Under the pieces are notes generated by a model. That model was not told the origin of the DNA and did no database searches. It was given only the letters and a program-made list of their open reading frames with translations. This document shows, piece by piece, positions 22,949-36,800 of a stretch of DNA of 64,000 bases. This DNA is from Triatoma infestans (taxonomy: Eukaryota; Arthropoda; Insecta; Hemiptera; Reduviidae): NCBI GenBank assembly GCA_011037195.1, contig JAAEAF010014920.1, positions 61,337 through 125,336 on the forward strand, given 5' to 3'. The first letter of the stretch is position 1, and every line of letters starts with the position of its first letter. Both the position numbers and the translations under genes were made by a program.

Positions 22949-25900
22949 TCATGAGTCTTCACAGTCTTCCACATCTGAGTCATCTTCTAAAATTGGCATT
23001 GATAAAGTAGATACCAATATATTTTCATCTTCAAACAGTGATAGGTCAGTAATTTTTCTGAAATAAATAAATAAAATCTAAATTAATATTTCAGATAAAT
23101 TTTGAATTAATTTTTTACTTTCTTTTAATATTGTATGAGAAATAATGAGAGCATAATTTTCTAAAATTAATTTTCATCGGAAATTTATTAGTTAATTGTG
23201 GGAAAGCAGTAACGTTGTTTAACATAAATAAGATTTCAATAAAAAAATATCCAGTTTGAATCCACAATATAAAATTAAAGTTTTACAATGAATAAATTAC
23301 TAAAATTCCATTTATGCAGAAAATTAAGTTAATAAGAAGAGCGATTTTGCGGAATAAGTTCCCCGATTTTGCTTTTGTATTTTGCTCGAAAGCCGTTCAA
23401 CAATGTTTTAATTTATGTATAATGCTAAATGTATTTAATTAAACCTAACACTTTTATTTGAAACATTTTACAGGCATAATAGATTTTAGAATGATTCTGG
23501 GGAATCTTGAATTATACGTTATAATGATTCAACTTTAATAATTGCAATACGAGAAAATTAAGTGTTCCACTTCAGACTTTTATTTTTCCAATTATCAAGC
23601 CTTACTTTTTAGATTTCTTTTCTCTCTTTTTCCTCTTCTGACTTGATGTTGCACCTTGAAGGGGGAAAAAGGTCCAAAATTAAATAGAATTTCATTGTTA
23701 TAATTTAAAATTGTTCAATATCTAAATAATTTAATACTTACTACTATCTTGAGCTGTTGATTTTTCTTCGGTGTCTACATTTGGTACTAAAAGATTCACA
23801 GCGAATCTTCTTACTTCAAAGTTGCATACGTCAGGAAATTCTGGAAGAATATTAAAAGCAAAAAATAAAAAAAATAATAATAATTTTCAAATTTCACTAT
23901 AATAATTTTTTGAATATTTAGATAAAGCATGTGGTAATTTACGTTTTTATTATTTTTTTTCTATACCATGACTTCGTTACGCGGCCCAGTATATAAAGCT
24001 GCATTGGCGGCTAATGTTCCTTTAGTTGGATATCCAAGGGGCATGTGAGATCAATGTCGGACGCGACAACTTCACCCCACTTTTTATTTTTTGTAAAGTT
24101 GTATGTTTTCCATATAATCGTTACAAAAACCAAAACTTATCAACTGTAGATTTACTATACGATTAAGTTATTTGAAATGTCTTTTTATAAAACAGAGAGA
24201 ATTCACATTTATGCATTATTCCTTAATCACAGAGAACTATTGGAAATAAGTTCAATCTGGGAATAAGTTAGTTGAATGGTTTGAAAGGTGTTTCTCAAAA
24301 ATGTAAAGAAAAGAAACTTTTACTATGAAGCTGTTTTAATCTCATGATTCACTGAAGATAAGGCTTTGTTTTTAGTGTTTTGGATGGTAAAAAAAAAAAA
24401 AAAAAATACTATAATAACAAGGGGAAGATCTTCCTGCAAACTCCACAACGTCAAAATACGCCCATTAATAATCTGAATGTCTGTAAAGACGATATAACTA
24501 TTACTTTGAGGACCGACATCTTTTACACACAAAATGGTGATCATCAACATTCATCCTATAATCCCACCAAATGACGTTCCGACGCCAACATTCAAGCCTA
24601 TATCCCTTACAATTTTGGAAGCACTATAGAGAAGTGAATTTAATAAATTGTATTATGCTCTTCCACTCCTAGCTAATGCTCCTCAGGAGTATGTTACTAT
24701 CAGAATGTTATTTCGTATTACCAAATTGATAGCCCAATTGAGACTTTCAAATCAATATATTATGAAGTTAACTGTAAATAATATGACGTATACTGTAAAC
24801 TGTACTCAGATCTGTACTATTTGTAAGGAAGACTTTTTTCATTTGTTTGCTCAATGCCCAATATATACACCAATAAGAATGAATTATTTTTAATCTACTA
24901 TACCCTCTAGAGTGGAGACAGTTATTCTCAGTTATCTCTCCAGTACCTCTAAAGAAGATTTAACTTATTTTTGTTACTACATTGATAGTGTACTTAGGCT
25001 TCGGTCTTTTATTTTGAATGCGTAATTGTTTCCTTATTTCTTTTCTTTATTATTTGTATTGTTTTGCTTTAACTTTAACATTATTTTAACTTTAAAATTC
25101 ATTTGCTTTATTTTTTGCATTCAGACTTTATCACGTTTATTTTATTTATTTATTTAATTTTTTTTTTTTTTTTTACTTTGCTTTTGTTTGTTAATTACTT
25201 TAGTTAATTTTGTTCAGATTAAATGTACAATGTTTATTATTTTTTTTTATTAAGCAAGTAGCTAATGCTCTGTTCTGTAATTTCTTTTTTCTTGTATAAC
25301 TTTCTTTACATTTTTTATAGTCACTCTGTATGTAAAGGATGTAATCTTATAGACATACAAATAAATAATAATAATAATAATAACTTGTATTTGATGTGTT
25401 CTTCAGAACGAAGTTAGAACTACTTAATCTCTAATCTGGTTATAAAGTAAAAAGAAAATTTTATAAGGTAACTTATCAAGTTCAATTCACTTGAAACTAT
25501 GCTAATCAAGATCTATCTTCAATTATTACAATAGTTACATATCCCAAAAAGTTTAGGTTAATTAAATTTTTAAAGCAAGGGGAAAATTATTGCAGTATAA
25601 ATATTATATACAATGGTCTGAAAGTGGGAGTTATATTTGTTTATTAATAAATAAATAAAACAAAAGTTCAAGAAGAACGCGTCAATTTTACTGGGGAATG
25701 TTCTTCCTACAAAAAATAAGAATATTTTTATATTTCTGGAAAGAATATTAATAAAGTATTTCTAGTAAAATTTTATTCAGTACATTTCAACTCAAATAAG
25801 AACCAAAATGCACGATTCAAATAACTATATTTTATGATTTTTTTTAATATCAGCATAATATTCCAGAGAAATGCAGAACTGTAAACGCTCGAAAATTTTA

Positions 25901-28900
25901 TTTGATTACTTATATATTCCCGTATTTTTTACTTTTTATGTTTGTTGATTCTTCATTCTTACTTTAACAAAATAAGCGCAACAATTAATTCCGTTTTCGT
26001 AGCTTCCACTCGACAATTCTTACAGCTGTTAAGAAGAGGAAGTTTTGCAACCGTGTCAAATTTTCGATATCGAGTTTTCACCAGACATACAAAATTGAAC
26101 ATTGCATAAAGTTCAAACATGATATTTAGTTTAGGTGCTAGCATGGAACCCGACAATAAGGTTTTGTTCAAAATCGGTCAACCAGAAGTTACATTAGCTG
26201 AAAGGATTTATCATTTTTTTGCGATTTTCTCGAAAATGGCTGCAATGATTTTCTTTAAACTAGGGATCCACATACACATACAAAGAGCTACAACATTTAT
26301 TTAAAACATTTTTCCGTAAAAATTCATTTAAGGAGGGTTTTAGGGAAAACTGGGGGTTATGCTTTCCTCTAATATAGTATTTTATTTTATTATACGATAC
26401 TATCATTAATATAATATTAATCAGAATTAATATTATTAATATTATTAATCAGAATTAGGGAAAACGGGGGGTTATGCTTTCCTCTAATATAGTATTTTAT
26501 TTTATTATACGATACTATCATTAATATAATATTAATCAGAATTAAATATGTTATCAAAATTCCGTGTTTAAAGAAAATCGGTTGACCGGAAGCACGACTC
26601 TACTGAGCAGGTTTTTCAGTTTTCAGTGATTTTCTTCAGAAAATTTAGTAAGGGTAAGTGTGCTCGATTAAACTTAACTCTAAGAATTATATAAGAGTGA
26701 GAAAATTTGCCAGTTCTGTAAATTGCAGTAAGAGAAAGTCGTGTGAGTGTTTCAAACGATATTTTGAAACAAATAATTGCACAAAGCAAAATAAAAATTA
26801 CATTATCCCATGCTATTTATGCTTCTTAATTGGTTCATCGACAGCTTGAGGAACTATGTATATTTGCGTCAAATTTTAAAAAGCCTCCATGAGGCTTATA
26901 AGTCTAAATCTTATTTTTATATAGATACTTACTTTCATTAAGTAACTGCTTGATTTCATTATATTTGGATTCACGCTGAGCAGAAGAATTTGGATCAAAA
27001 CCTATTGATGTCAACAATGTGCCCATAGCAAATTTATCGTATTTATATTTTGTGTGCATTTTAACAATAGGTTCTTTTTTCAATACTTCATCTTCTTTCA
27101 TTGATTCAATATTGTACTAAATTGGAAAAAATAAATAAATGAATTGTTAAAGTAATAAAACTCCATAAATCATTTAATTTTCAAAAATTATATAAACCAT
27201 TATTTAACCGGGCGAATTTTCAAAAAACTTATTGTATTACTAATGTTACAGACATAACTTGTCAACTTCAGATCTGTTTCTATCTGTTCATATTTAAATC
27301 CTCGGAGTGTTACTGTTTGTATAGCATCTGTAAACTGTACATTGCGTAATTTTGTAAGGGAGTGTGTATATGATAGAGGGCTCGAATATGCCTATGGGTT
27401 CGCTAAACCTAAATAATTTCACGTATCAGCTACCTCTGTAGGGCCTATGCATCTTGTGTGAATGTTATATCATTGTAAGTGCTAGTCCTGAGGTACTCAT
27501 CAAAATTGTCGTACTTGCCCCATGTGGAGTGCTATATATCAAAATCAGCGAAGCTTATGCAAATTTAAATTTAAATAACTGACAGACCACCAATATCAAT
27601 TTTTTTCAGAATAATGTTTCAAATAAAAGTGATACATTTCTATTTCTGCAGCAAGCATTTCATGTTTAAAGAAAATCGTTGTAATCATTTTCGACAAAAA
27701 TTCCAAGAAACTCAAAAACTTATTCCGATTTTCTTCAAATTTGGAATTATATCAATGCTATTAATGTATATAAATATTACTAACTGGTAAACACCGTATA
27801 TTATACTGATGTGGTACTTTAGAGGAAAGCATAACGCTACTGTTCCCCCCAATAAATAAATTTTCCCGGAAAATTGTTTCAAATAAAAGTGATAGCATCT
27901 ATGTTTGTAAAGGGAGGGATAGCTCAGTGGCAGCGCGCTGGACTAGCAACGCGGAGATCCCGGGTTCGAGTCCAACTGCTGCTCATAGAGCCTCTTACAG
28001 CTCTGTCCATCACTAGATAGTGTTGTCTGTAACTGACCGGAGGTCAGCAGAGCAGAAAGCTCTGTTCTTTGGGGTAGCTGTATGAGCCCAGAAGGGATTG
28101 GGATAGCACAGGATTTGGTCCCTCCCCCAGACAATGAAATCTATGTTTGTACATAGTATACAAAGTTTAAAGAAACTCTTGCCAGCCGTTTTCGAGAAAA
28201 TCACGGGAAGCTGAAAAAAAATTTAGTAAAGTCGCACATCCGATGAAAGATTTTCGTCGTGTCTGATGCCGGTGATAGTTCCTAAACCGAACCCTAAGTG
28301 TGAGTTTCCTGCGACTTTTCTTTTTGAGATATTCTGTTAACACACATGGATACACACAGCGGAAAAATGGAAGTTTCATCTCAAATCTGGTATTCCGTGT
28401 AGATACTACCACCGCATCAGACAGGAAGATTTCGGGTAAAATCCATCAATTGAAAGTGCGATTGTTTCTTATAATTTTCTCGAAAACGGCTCCAACGTCT
28501 TTCTTCAAACTTGGATATCAAAGAAAACTATTATTTGAAACATTTCCTGTGGAAAATTCATTTAATGGCACTTTTAGAGGAAGGATGGAATTAGTTTTCC
28601 TCTAAAGGGTTTATTGCACAATTCTGTCACATAAATAATATTGATTGGATTTAAATATGTTGTCGAAATTGGAGGAGTTTGAAGAAAATTGGATGACCGA
28701 AAGTGCGTTTTTTCTTAAAAGTATGTTTCAGTTTTCTCTAAAACGGCTCCAACGATTTTCTTTAAAGTATGTGAACATACTTTACTATTTGAAACATTTC
28801 TCTGTTTCCATCTCAAATTCATTTAAGATGGATGGGGGGGGGGAGAGCGATGTTATGTTTTCCTATATAGTGCTATTTCAATGTATTATATAACTGTATC

Positions 28901-29914
28901 ATCTAAATAACATTAAATATGTTGCCAATATTGCGAGTTTGAAGAATCCCTTGATCGGAAGTACGTTTCTACTGAGAAGTTTTTTCAGTTTTCGCGGTTT
29001 TCTCCATTAAAACACCAACGAATTTCATTAAATTTGGTACACTAACTGTGAATATAGAGTTCTATCAATTTCGTTTGAAACTTTGATCCGAGAATTTATT
29101 TAAAGAAGTTTAGAAGGGGGAGAAGGTTATGCTTTTCTCAAAAAAGTCACTTTATTAAGTTTAGATTTTCCCATCAATATAAAACTGACGACAAACATTT
29201 AGTTAAAGGTATATGTGTGTTGCTGGATTGTGACACCCGCTGGAAGGCCAAAATCCCAGAAGTATACCACGCGGTACTCAACTCAAATCAATATTAAATT
29301 AAATACTTACCGGTTTATTGGTAAAAACGAAATCAAATGCATGATTTACAACTAGCTTGTAAAAACAAAAAGATACTTGAATATTTATTGATTTCATTTT
29401 ATCAGCAAAATCGTTTAGTTCTAACCATTCTTTATGTTCAGTCCTTATCGTAACCTTTTGGCTGAAATATAAATAAACAATAAAATTTATATTACTTCTT
29501 ATTTATTACATTATTTATTTTGGATACAAACTATACAACCTTAATGGCTGGTTGAAATACAGTGAATAAAGGAGAAAAACAGCTCCTGATCTTTCCCATA
29601 CAGTAAAATTACCGAGGGCAAATGATTTTACTAATAGTAATAATTCTCTGGTAAAACTTTTCATTTCTAAAACGGTCGGACGTCCACTGAAACAAAAAAT
29701 TTGTAGTTTTTTTGAAACTACACGTTCTAGTTTTTTTTTTTTTTTTTTTTAGGAACAATTTTCTTAGTAAAAAATCTTACCAGAATATATAATAAAACTG
29801 CATTTCCTTCCATACTTCAGTAAAAGATTCAAAAGTGTAATGTTTTTTATCAATAAAATTTCGTAATAGAGCTTCAACATCTTCATCCACTCCACTTAAT
29901 AGTGCTTTTGCCAT
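22949..29914 (-). CDS. SNAPC1: SNAPC1-like snRNA-activating protein complex subunit (290 aa)
   Basis: Seven exons join in phase: 29781-29914, 29540-29686, 29311-29461, 26933-27116, 23742-23840, 23606-23654 and 22949-23057. The family protein is part of SNAPc, which binds the proximal sequence element and drives RNA polymerase II and III transcription of snRNA genes in the nucleus. The first three exons match the conserved SNAPC1 core: 'FESFTEVWKEMQFYYIFCGR', then 'VWERSGAVFLLYSLYFNQP', then 'KVTIRTEHKEWLELNDF' and 'FCFYKLVVNHAFDFVF'. Exon 6 is a lysine/arginine-rich run (KRKKREKKSKK, a likely nuclear localisation signal), and exon 7 ends in an acidic tail. The protein is shorter than the roughly 370-residue human homologue, mainly in the C-terminal half. 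The assignment comes from remembered family patterns. Introns 3 and 4 hold repeats. It is divergent from spn-E. Confidence 0.85.
24650..25382 (+). pseudogene. 3' end of a non-LTR retrotransposon in SNAPC1 intron 4
   Basis: The frame ends with 'CTICKEDFFHLFAQCPIYT', a CCHC-like motif of non-LTR polyprotein C-termini, and closely resembles the fragment at about 17690. An AT-rich 3' UTR of about 480 bp ends in an (ATA)n-type tail at about 25368-25382, typical of LINE 3' ends. The frame upstream is only about 80 codons, so it is 5'-truncated and inactive. Confidence 0.6.
26030..26760 (+). repeat. Dispersed modular repeat copy in SNAPC1 intron 4
   Basis: This copy carries 'gaggaagttttgcaaccgtg', 'gcgattttctcgaaaatggc' and an internal near-perfect repeat in which the block from 'gggggttatgctttcctcta' appears at about 26345 and again at about 26467. 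Confidence 0.7.
27640..29270. repeat. Two dispersed modular repeats facing each other
   Basis: From about 27640 to 28350 the family is in minus orientation ('ggaaagcataacgctactgt', 'cattttcgacaaaaattcc'). From about 28385 to 29270 it is in plus orientation ('attttctcgaaaacggctcc' near 28474). The two copies meet near 28360. The minus copy is split by a SINE. The whole lies in SNAPC1 intron 3. Confidence 0.65.
27910..28138 (+). repeat. tRNA-derived SINE with 13-bp target-site duplication
   Basis: 'atctatgtttgta' occurs at 27897-27909 and again at 28139-28151, giving exact borders of a 229-bp insertion. The head has a box A-like 'atagctcagtggcagcgcgc' and an exact box B 'gggttcgagtcc', consistent with origin from a tRNA. 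The body contains 'gatagtgttgtctgtaac' in common with the other SINEs. The 3' part ('cacaggatttggtccctccc') differs from the 5093-5320 copy and resembles the 3' part near 47540. Confidence 0.85.
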
Positions 29915-30864
29915 TGTTAAATTAACCAACTAAATGGAACTGCAAAATAATTTCATTCAAATCATTTTTCAGATATTTAGTTATATCAAGTTAAATTACA
30001 AACAGAAACCCGCCTCCCGCAATTCTAATCATATTCACGGGAGTTTATAAAGTATAGGTTAATATCCTTAGGAAACTACCAACAGCCCGCCGTTCTACAA
30101 TTATTCGATATGTACAGCAAGTTTGAAGATCGTTAGCCTCTTGGCTTTACAAAAATAGAATTTGACAATAGTTGAGTATTTGTTGCACATTAATTTTGGC
30201 CAAAGTTTGTACTGTAATCTTTAGAAGTTATGGTTAATATTTTAGAACTCAGGTTAAGTTTAATTTTGACCCTATATAATATATTGACTTGAAATATCGA
30301 TAACGTAGCTTCCATTTCTTAATCCGATTCTTGAAATACTTTTTTTAGCAATAGGTATAACCATGCTAGTAACATGATAGAAGGTAAAGCGTTTGGGGAT
30401 TAAAAACATTAATTGCTAATGAATGAAATAGAAATTTGTTCAGAATTGATTATCTGAATCTTGAATGAAAATTTAGTTTTTATTTTTTACTGAGAAGAGC
30501 TTAGTAACAGTTATGTTTAAGTGTACTGTATAATTTTTTAGTCTGTCTCTGAATATATCTAATTTTTTTAGAATTATTTTATACTTTTAAGTAATAATTT
30601 ATCAGATATCTTCCTTTTTTCTTCAGTTTTTAGATATTACGGATATACTTCTTGGCCAGTATTAATGCATATATTATGGTTTCTAATAATACAGTCCTAA
30701 TAGGCTGCTTAAAATTCGTTTCATTTTCATAATTCACATACGGAATAATACACATTTCAACCTTTAGGAAAACATTTGTAAGTAGATGTTATTTACCTTA
30801 GATTCGCTTTCAGTAATGTATTTGTTTTTAATGCATTTTCTATTACTTTGTTTTTCCAGGAACA
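29915..30864. promoter_or_regulatory. Divergent intergenic region between SNAPC1 and spn-E
   Basis: The two start codons are 950 bp apart and point away from each other, so this interval must hold both promoters. An acceptor (ttttccag, ending 30859) lies five bases upstream of the spn-E start codon. This suggests an upstream non-coding exon and intron for spn-E, which would place its transcription start further left. No repeat was recognised here. Motif-level promoter calls are not supported. Confidence 0.5.
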
Positions 30865-33800
30865 ATGGATTACCAAACCTTGCTTAATATTGCTAGAACG
30901 CAGAAAAAATTTCAGAAGATTAAAATTGAAGGTGGGCAAACAGAAGGCCATCTTTTATTTGCTGAAACACCGAACAAAGGAATAAAGAGAATTATGCCTC
31001 GCAAAGAATTGGGGAAATCATATGCTAGAAAATATCAAGAAGAAGATGAAATGGAAGATATTATTTTAGTAAAAAATTTGTTTATTTTTTTATTTTATGC
31101 AATGATTGTGTGGCTCATAAGAAACTCGTAATGGTGATTAATAGTAAACTAGGACCAATATGGCTGGCATTGAACTTCTTGCTAAATCAGTGTCACTCAC
31201 GACATCTAAAACTAGCAGTTGAAATTCATAAATAATTTAACGATTATTGTGTAGACGTAAAAAAGGAAATTAAGTTGTAGTGGTAGTTGAAAGTAAGCCA
31301 TAGTGGTACCATATGCTTCATTATTACCGTCCAAATTATCAAATGAGGGACGGGATTAGCTGAACCAAAACGCGGAGATCCCAGCAGTCAACTCGCTCTT
31401 CAATTTTCTCTTCCTAGGAGCCTCTAACTTACTGTCCGGAATAGAACAGAGCTCTCTTTAATGAAAAACACTACTAGGAGCACTAAGAAGACTCCGTGTG
31501 CTAAACCATAGATAACATGCGCGAAAAAGAAACATATTTAAATAATTATCTTTTATTTTGATGTTTGATATTACTTACTTTAGTGATGCGAACTGAAGAA
31601 ATTTTCTCTTTATCGAAAATCTATATGTTTGATTTCAGCGAAAAGTGCAAGAAAAAGCTAGCAATGATAATGATATGTTAGAAGGAGCAACATCCATTGG
31701 AACAATGCCTAATATTAGTGATTTATTAGGTGATCAGATGACTCAAGTTTATGAAAATTATTCATTCAACCATGACATTGATCCACAATTATTGATACAT
31801 ACTTATAAAGATGAGGTAATTGAAAATAAGATGTCTTTGATGAATCTCAGGAAATGATAGAGATTTAAGTATTTTCATTTATAGTTGAAGTATAGGTGTA
31901 ACGTATTATACGTATTATAGATTTAAGATTTATAGTAAAATAATATAGATGTAACTGAAATGTGATGTTTAGAGCCTCTCTCAATCAGAAATCTACTTTT
32001 ATTAAGAAAATTGTAAATTCTGAAAACAGAGGGGGAAAAAAAAACAAGTTTCCACTACATTCTATTTGCTATTCCACAGATTATGGAAGAAATCGAACAA
32101 AATCCTGTTGTAATAATAAAAGGTCCAACTGGATGTGGTAAAACAACTCAAGTTCCACAGTTCATACTAGACAGTTGTCGTAGTAATAACGTACATTGTA
32201 ATATAGTAGTGACACAGCCAAGAAGAATTGCCGCTATGTCTATTGCTCGAAGAGTTTGTCAAGAAAGAAATTGGACCATTGGATCATTAGTTGGATATCA
32301 GGTATTTTTTATTTTATTTTATTTAATAATTTCAGTTAATGATGGAATAGTATTCAGGAACTTAACAATGTGAACCCTATTGTCCCTGCGAAGCTGTCAT
32401 CATATTCGTAAATTTTGACAGACGGCGGGACAAACAATGCTGTCCAGTAGCAGATGCAGAGGAATATAGACGTCCGAAATTTTGGTAATACAAAAAAATT
32501 CAGACAAAAATACTTCTTCAGCAATAAAACCGAAATATTTTCACTGGTTTCCAAATATTTCCCATATTGAAGATGGCTTTACATAAGGAATTGATTCCCT
32601 ACAGAAAAATTCTTAATCTTTTATAAAAAAAATTTTTTTATCATAATACTTGGTGATATCGGCCTATTTTGTTAGGAAAATTTGTAAATAATTTTAATTG
32701 AAACATTTACTCTTAGTTTCAATACAGACCAAATTTAGTACCAATACAGATTTAGCGTATAGGAGATTGTTCCATATCGCAATCATGCCATAACTGAGCT
32801 ATTCGCAAATTTCGCTAGCTAGTTAAATTTAATTGAACATTTACAATTTGTAATCATGTTCGTTCGATCATGTCTGAGTTTGCTTGTTAAATACTTTTTT
32901 TTGCTCATATTTGTCAATTTTTTCTCACTCATTTCATTGTCAACAGGATAATGGAATGGTACAGTATACTGAAATGGCATGTTAAAAACCTTTCAACATC
33001 AAGCCCAAACTAAAATAAATTTTTCCGAAAAACTATTTCATTTAGTATTTCCGGAAAATGTATTTTAATTGAAACTTCCTTATTCTGATCTAATTGAAGT
33101 AACAATTTGAATTTCTGATTTATGCCTAGAACTCATACACCAAATTTCTAAAAAAAAAACACTTTTCCATGCTTGGGCTTACTTATTTCGAAGTAACAAT
33201 TCCATTTCTGAAATAATTTCTCTTAAGTAAAAAGAAAAAGCAAAGAGTTAGAATTAAAATGAAGCTAGCATAAGCAATTACATAGAAAACATATCTAAAA
33301 TGCTTAAGACACTATAGATCGGCCACAATATCTTGACTCTCGAAATAAGTACGCATCAAACTGTGTACAATCATAGAGAAGACATTCTGTGACATAAGGT
33401 TGGAAAGATTACTTGTTTACTTACCATTTTAGCACAAGTTAGTGTTTTTTCTGCTTCATTTAATTTATTTTATATTAGTAGTCTTTTTAAAGAGACAAAT
33501 GCAATGTTTATAACTTTCGTCACTATGTAGTATTATGAACGCACTCGGCGGTTGTATTTTTCCAACCAAAATAGTTACTTCAGGTGTCAAGGCCCAAGAA
33601 ATTTTGGTTGACCACGGAAACTGTTGATTAACGACAAAAACTATAAAGAAAATACCTTTCTCTAAATAGCCACAGGTTCTTACAATAAATGGAACTGAGA
33701 AATAAGTATGAATACTTATATTAGCTTTTGAAGAAAACAATACAACACACTTGTTGATATACCAACATAAAAAAACCACTGTACAAAATCCAAGTGTAAG

Positions 33801-36800
33801 AAGTAAAAAGGGAATAAATGAGAAAACCAGTTAAACAATGTGGCTTCAAAAGCCAACAGAAACGGAATTCATAGTCAATCTGTAAAAATTCTTATCAGAA
33901 TAAGTGTTCATAAGAATGAAGAGCTAACGTTTACTATGATTCTCAAACCAGTGGGGAATACAGATAGAACTTTGAGTTAGTCACATCATCCTATATAAAA
34001 TCCATTCCTCCTAGACAAAAATATTTTATGGGATCGCTCACAGCCAATTGCCTTTACCAAATTGTACTCTGAGGTCTTTGTTCCCTGAGATCCGACATTT
34101 CAAATAAAAGTCTTTAGATTCGTCTTATTCCAGTCCTATAGTTAATCAGCTTTCCATGTTCACGTCCGATGATCCTCTAATCTCGCTTGAACTTGGCCAT
34201 AGATCTTATTGAAGAAAGTGGTCAAGGCTCAGCAATTAATAATACTTTAGTCTCCCTCTCATGTTTAACGTGGTATTGTACTATGAACTGCAAGTTCAAA
34301 AGAAAAAAAAACACTGCTAACCAAATCATTATTCTTTTCTTCTTTTTCATATTAGGTGGCTTTGGAAAAGGAAAAATCCGATGATACAAGATTGTTGTAT
34401 TGCACTTCGGGTGTATTATTGCAAATGTTGATTGGTAAACAAGATTTAACAAATTTCACACATATCGTTATTGATGAAATACACGAACGTGATAATGAAA
34501 CAGATTTCCTATTAATTGTTATCAAAAAATATCTAAGAACGCCTGGAGTTAGGACTAAGGTAAATTTTGTTGTGTTTTAGCTTGAAATCCGTACGATCTG
34601 TTTCGGTCGCCATTATTTTTTGGGTATAATAAATATTTTTCTGTTTCTTTATCTAGGTCATTCTTATGTCAGCCACAATAAATACTGATAAATTTGTCAA
34701 ATATTTTACAAAAAGAATAAATGGTTTGAAACTTGAACCACCAGTTATAGAACTACAAACTAAAACAAATTTTCCAGTACAATATTATTATTTGGACTCA
34801 CTTGTGGACAGAATACCAATAACGGTTTGTTATAAAAAAAAAATATATATACGCTATTACATTCCTTTATGCATTCCTTTACAATGGATGTTTTTTGTTT
34901 TTTTTATTCACACAGATGCCATTATTGAAATTATCAGAACCACGTATCGAGACTAATGGTTATGAATTGGCCGCACTTTTAGTAGAAGTATTTCATACGA
35001 TTGACGCTATTGAACATGAAGCAAAATTTCTCGGATCAGTACTAATATTCCTTCCAGGGCTTCATGAAATTGAAGTTATGTATGAAACACTGGAAAAGAG
35101 ATTGTCCAAATCGTTAGTAAACCATTAAATATGTATATATTTTAAAAGCGTGGCTAGATTGCAAAAACCATTGCGATTTATAATAACTCTCTTGCTTGTT
35201 TCATCAATCTTTTTATAATTGATCTAATTTTTTTGAAAACTATACAATGTCTTCAGTGAAAGTGAGCTAGAGCTAGAGTTTATATGTATACGAAAAACTC
35301 AATATTTTAGCACATCAACTTGTTTCACATTTTATTATGTGTTTATTATGTGAACATAGAGGCTTTCAAGGTAAAGGCTCTGAAGAGAAGAGTCTGCAAT
35401 TTGGGCGAAACGTCTGTTTCTAGCAACCACTGACGCGGTCTCAACCCGGAAATTCAAGTGTTTTTCAATTATTGTATTTTCTAATTTTTGAATTTAAAAA
35501 ACAGTGTCCAATGACTTTTTCGCAATGCTGTACATATCAAATATGGACCTAATTTACTCGAAAGATTCTTCTGGTCCTTTTACATTTGCTCCATCGACTT
35601 TTGAGGGTTCGATACGCCGTTGGGAAAAAACACATACACGTTACATAGACACAAGTTAAATAGATTAGTAAGTGTAAAAACATAAACAGTACAAAAGCAC
35701 ACATTCCTAGATTCATAAAGAGCGCCCACAAGGGCCCTCTAGTGTGTAGTATATTTGGCTTTATATCCACTCTTACCATCTCTCTCTTTTTTTACAAAAA
35801 AAAAATATGCTTTCTTTCTTTAGTTTTGAATTTTGAAGCCAATAATCAAACTGAGACTATTAATGAATTATTTCTTTGAATTCATGTTCTACTATTACCT
35901 GTTTTGTAGTAAAAATAAAGAAAAATGGCTATTATGTCCACTTCATTCATCTGTAACTAGTGATGAACAGATCAAAGTATTCCTACCAACACCTAGAGAT
36001 ACTAGAAAAATTATATTGGCTACCAATATTGCAGAATCTTCTATTACCGTACCTGACGTTAAATATGGTAAGTTTTATACTTTTTCCTATACTTGGTTTT
36101 TGACCTTATTATTCAAATCTATACTTATAGTTTTTTTTTATATCACTTCCAAATATAGAACATATTCAACTATGAACATTAAGTTAGCCAATAAATGTAA
36201 TTTTTTGATCAGATATATCAGTTAGGGTATTATCCCTTCACATATACTACAAAGTGTCAAAGGTAGCTTACCAAATAGTTGAAAATAAAGAAATTTCAAT
36301 GTCTATTTTAAATATGGAGATTAAAGAAACTGTAAGAGAAATCGATTATAGAGAACGGCATCTTGAAAAAAAAAACGCTAATAACTAGTCATGTTATCCA
36401 AAGACATACATCAAAAACTTATTGAAACAGAATATTGCCTTAATAATACAAACAGTATCAATTAAACAATAAAAACAGTAAAATATATGTAAATTCAATT
36501 CATGATCGTAAGAGTAGATATTTAGATAAAAATGAACACTGACCTAAATTGCAAAATACTAAATGTATTATTATTTTAAAGGGGATATGCACTGCGATCT
36601 GAAAGATCTATTGTGCCCCTCGGAGCCTTCTCAGTGCACCGCTAGCCTCCGAGCAATGTTCTTTAGCTACAGGCAACATCGCCCAACACCGGAAAATGAG
36701 CTATAGAGGGAGAGAAAATCTCAGAGCACCACGCTGGATTCTAACGCGGGAGCTCCGCGTTAGTAGTTCCCTTCTTTCTCCCTTGGCATACCCCAACTAA

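Noticed and set aside
33465..33779. A 104-codon minus-strand gene in spn-E intron 3
   Set aside because: No domain, low-complexity composition and no splice partners. It is probably chance.
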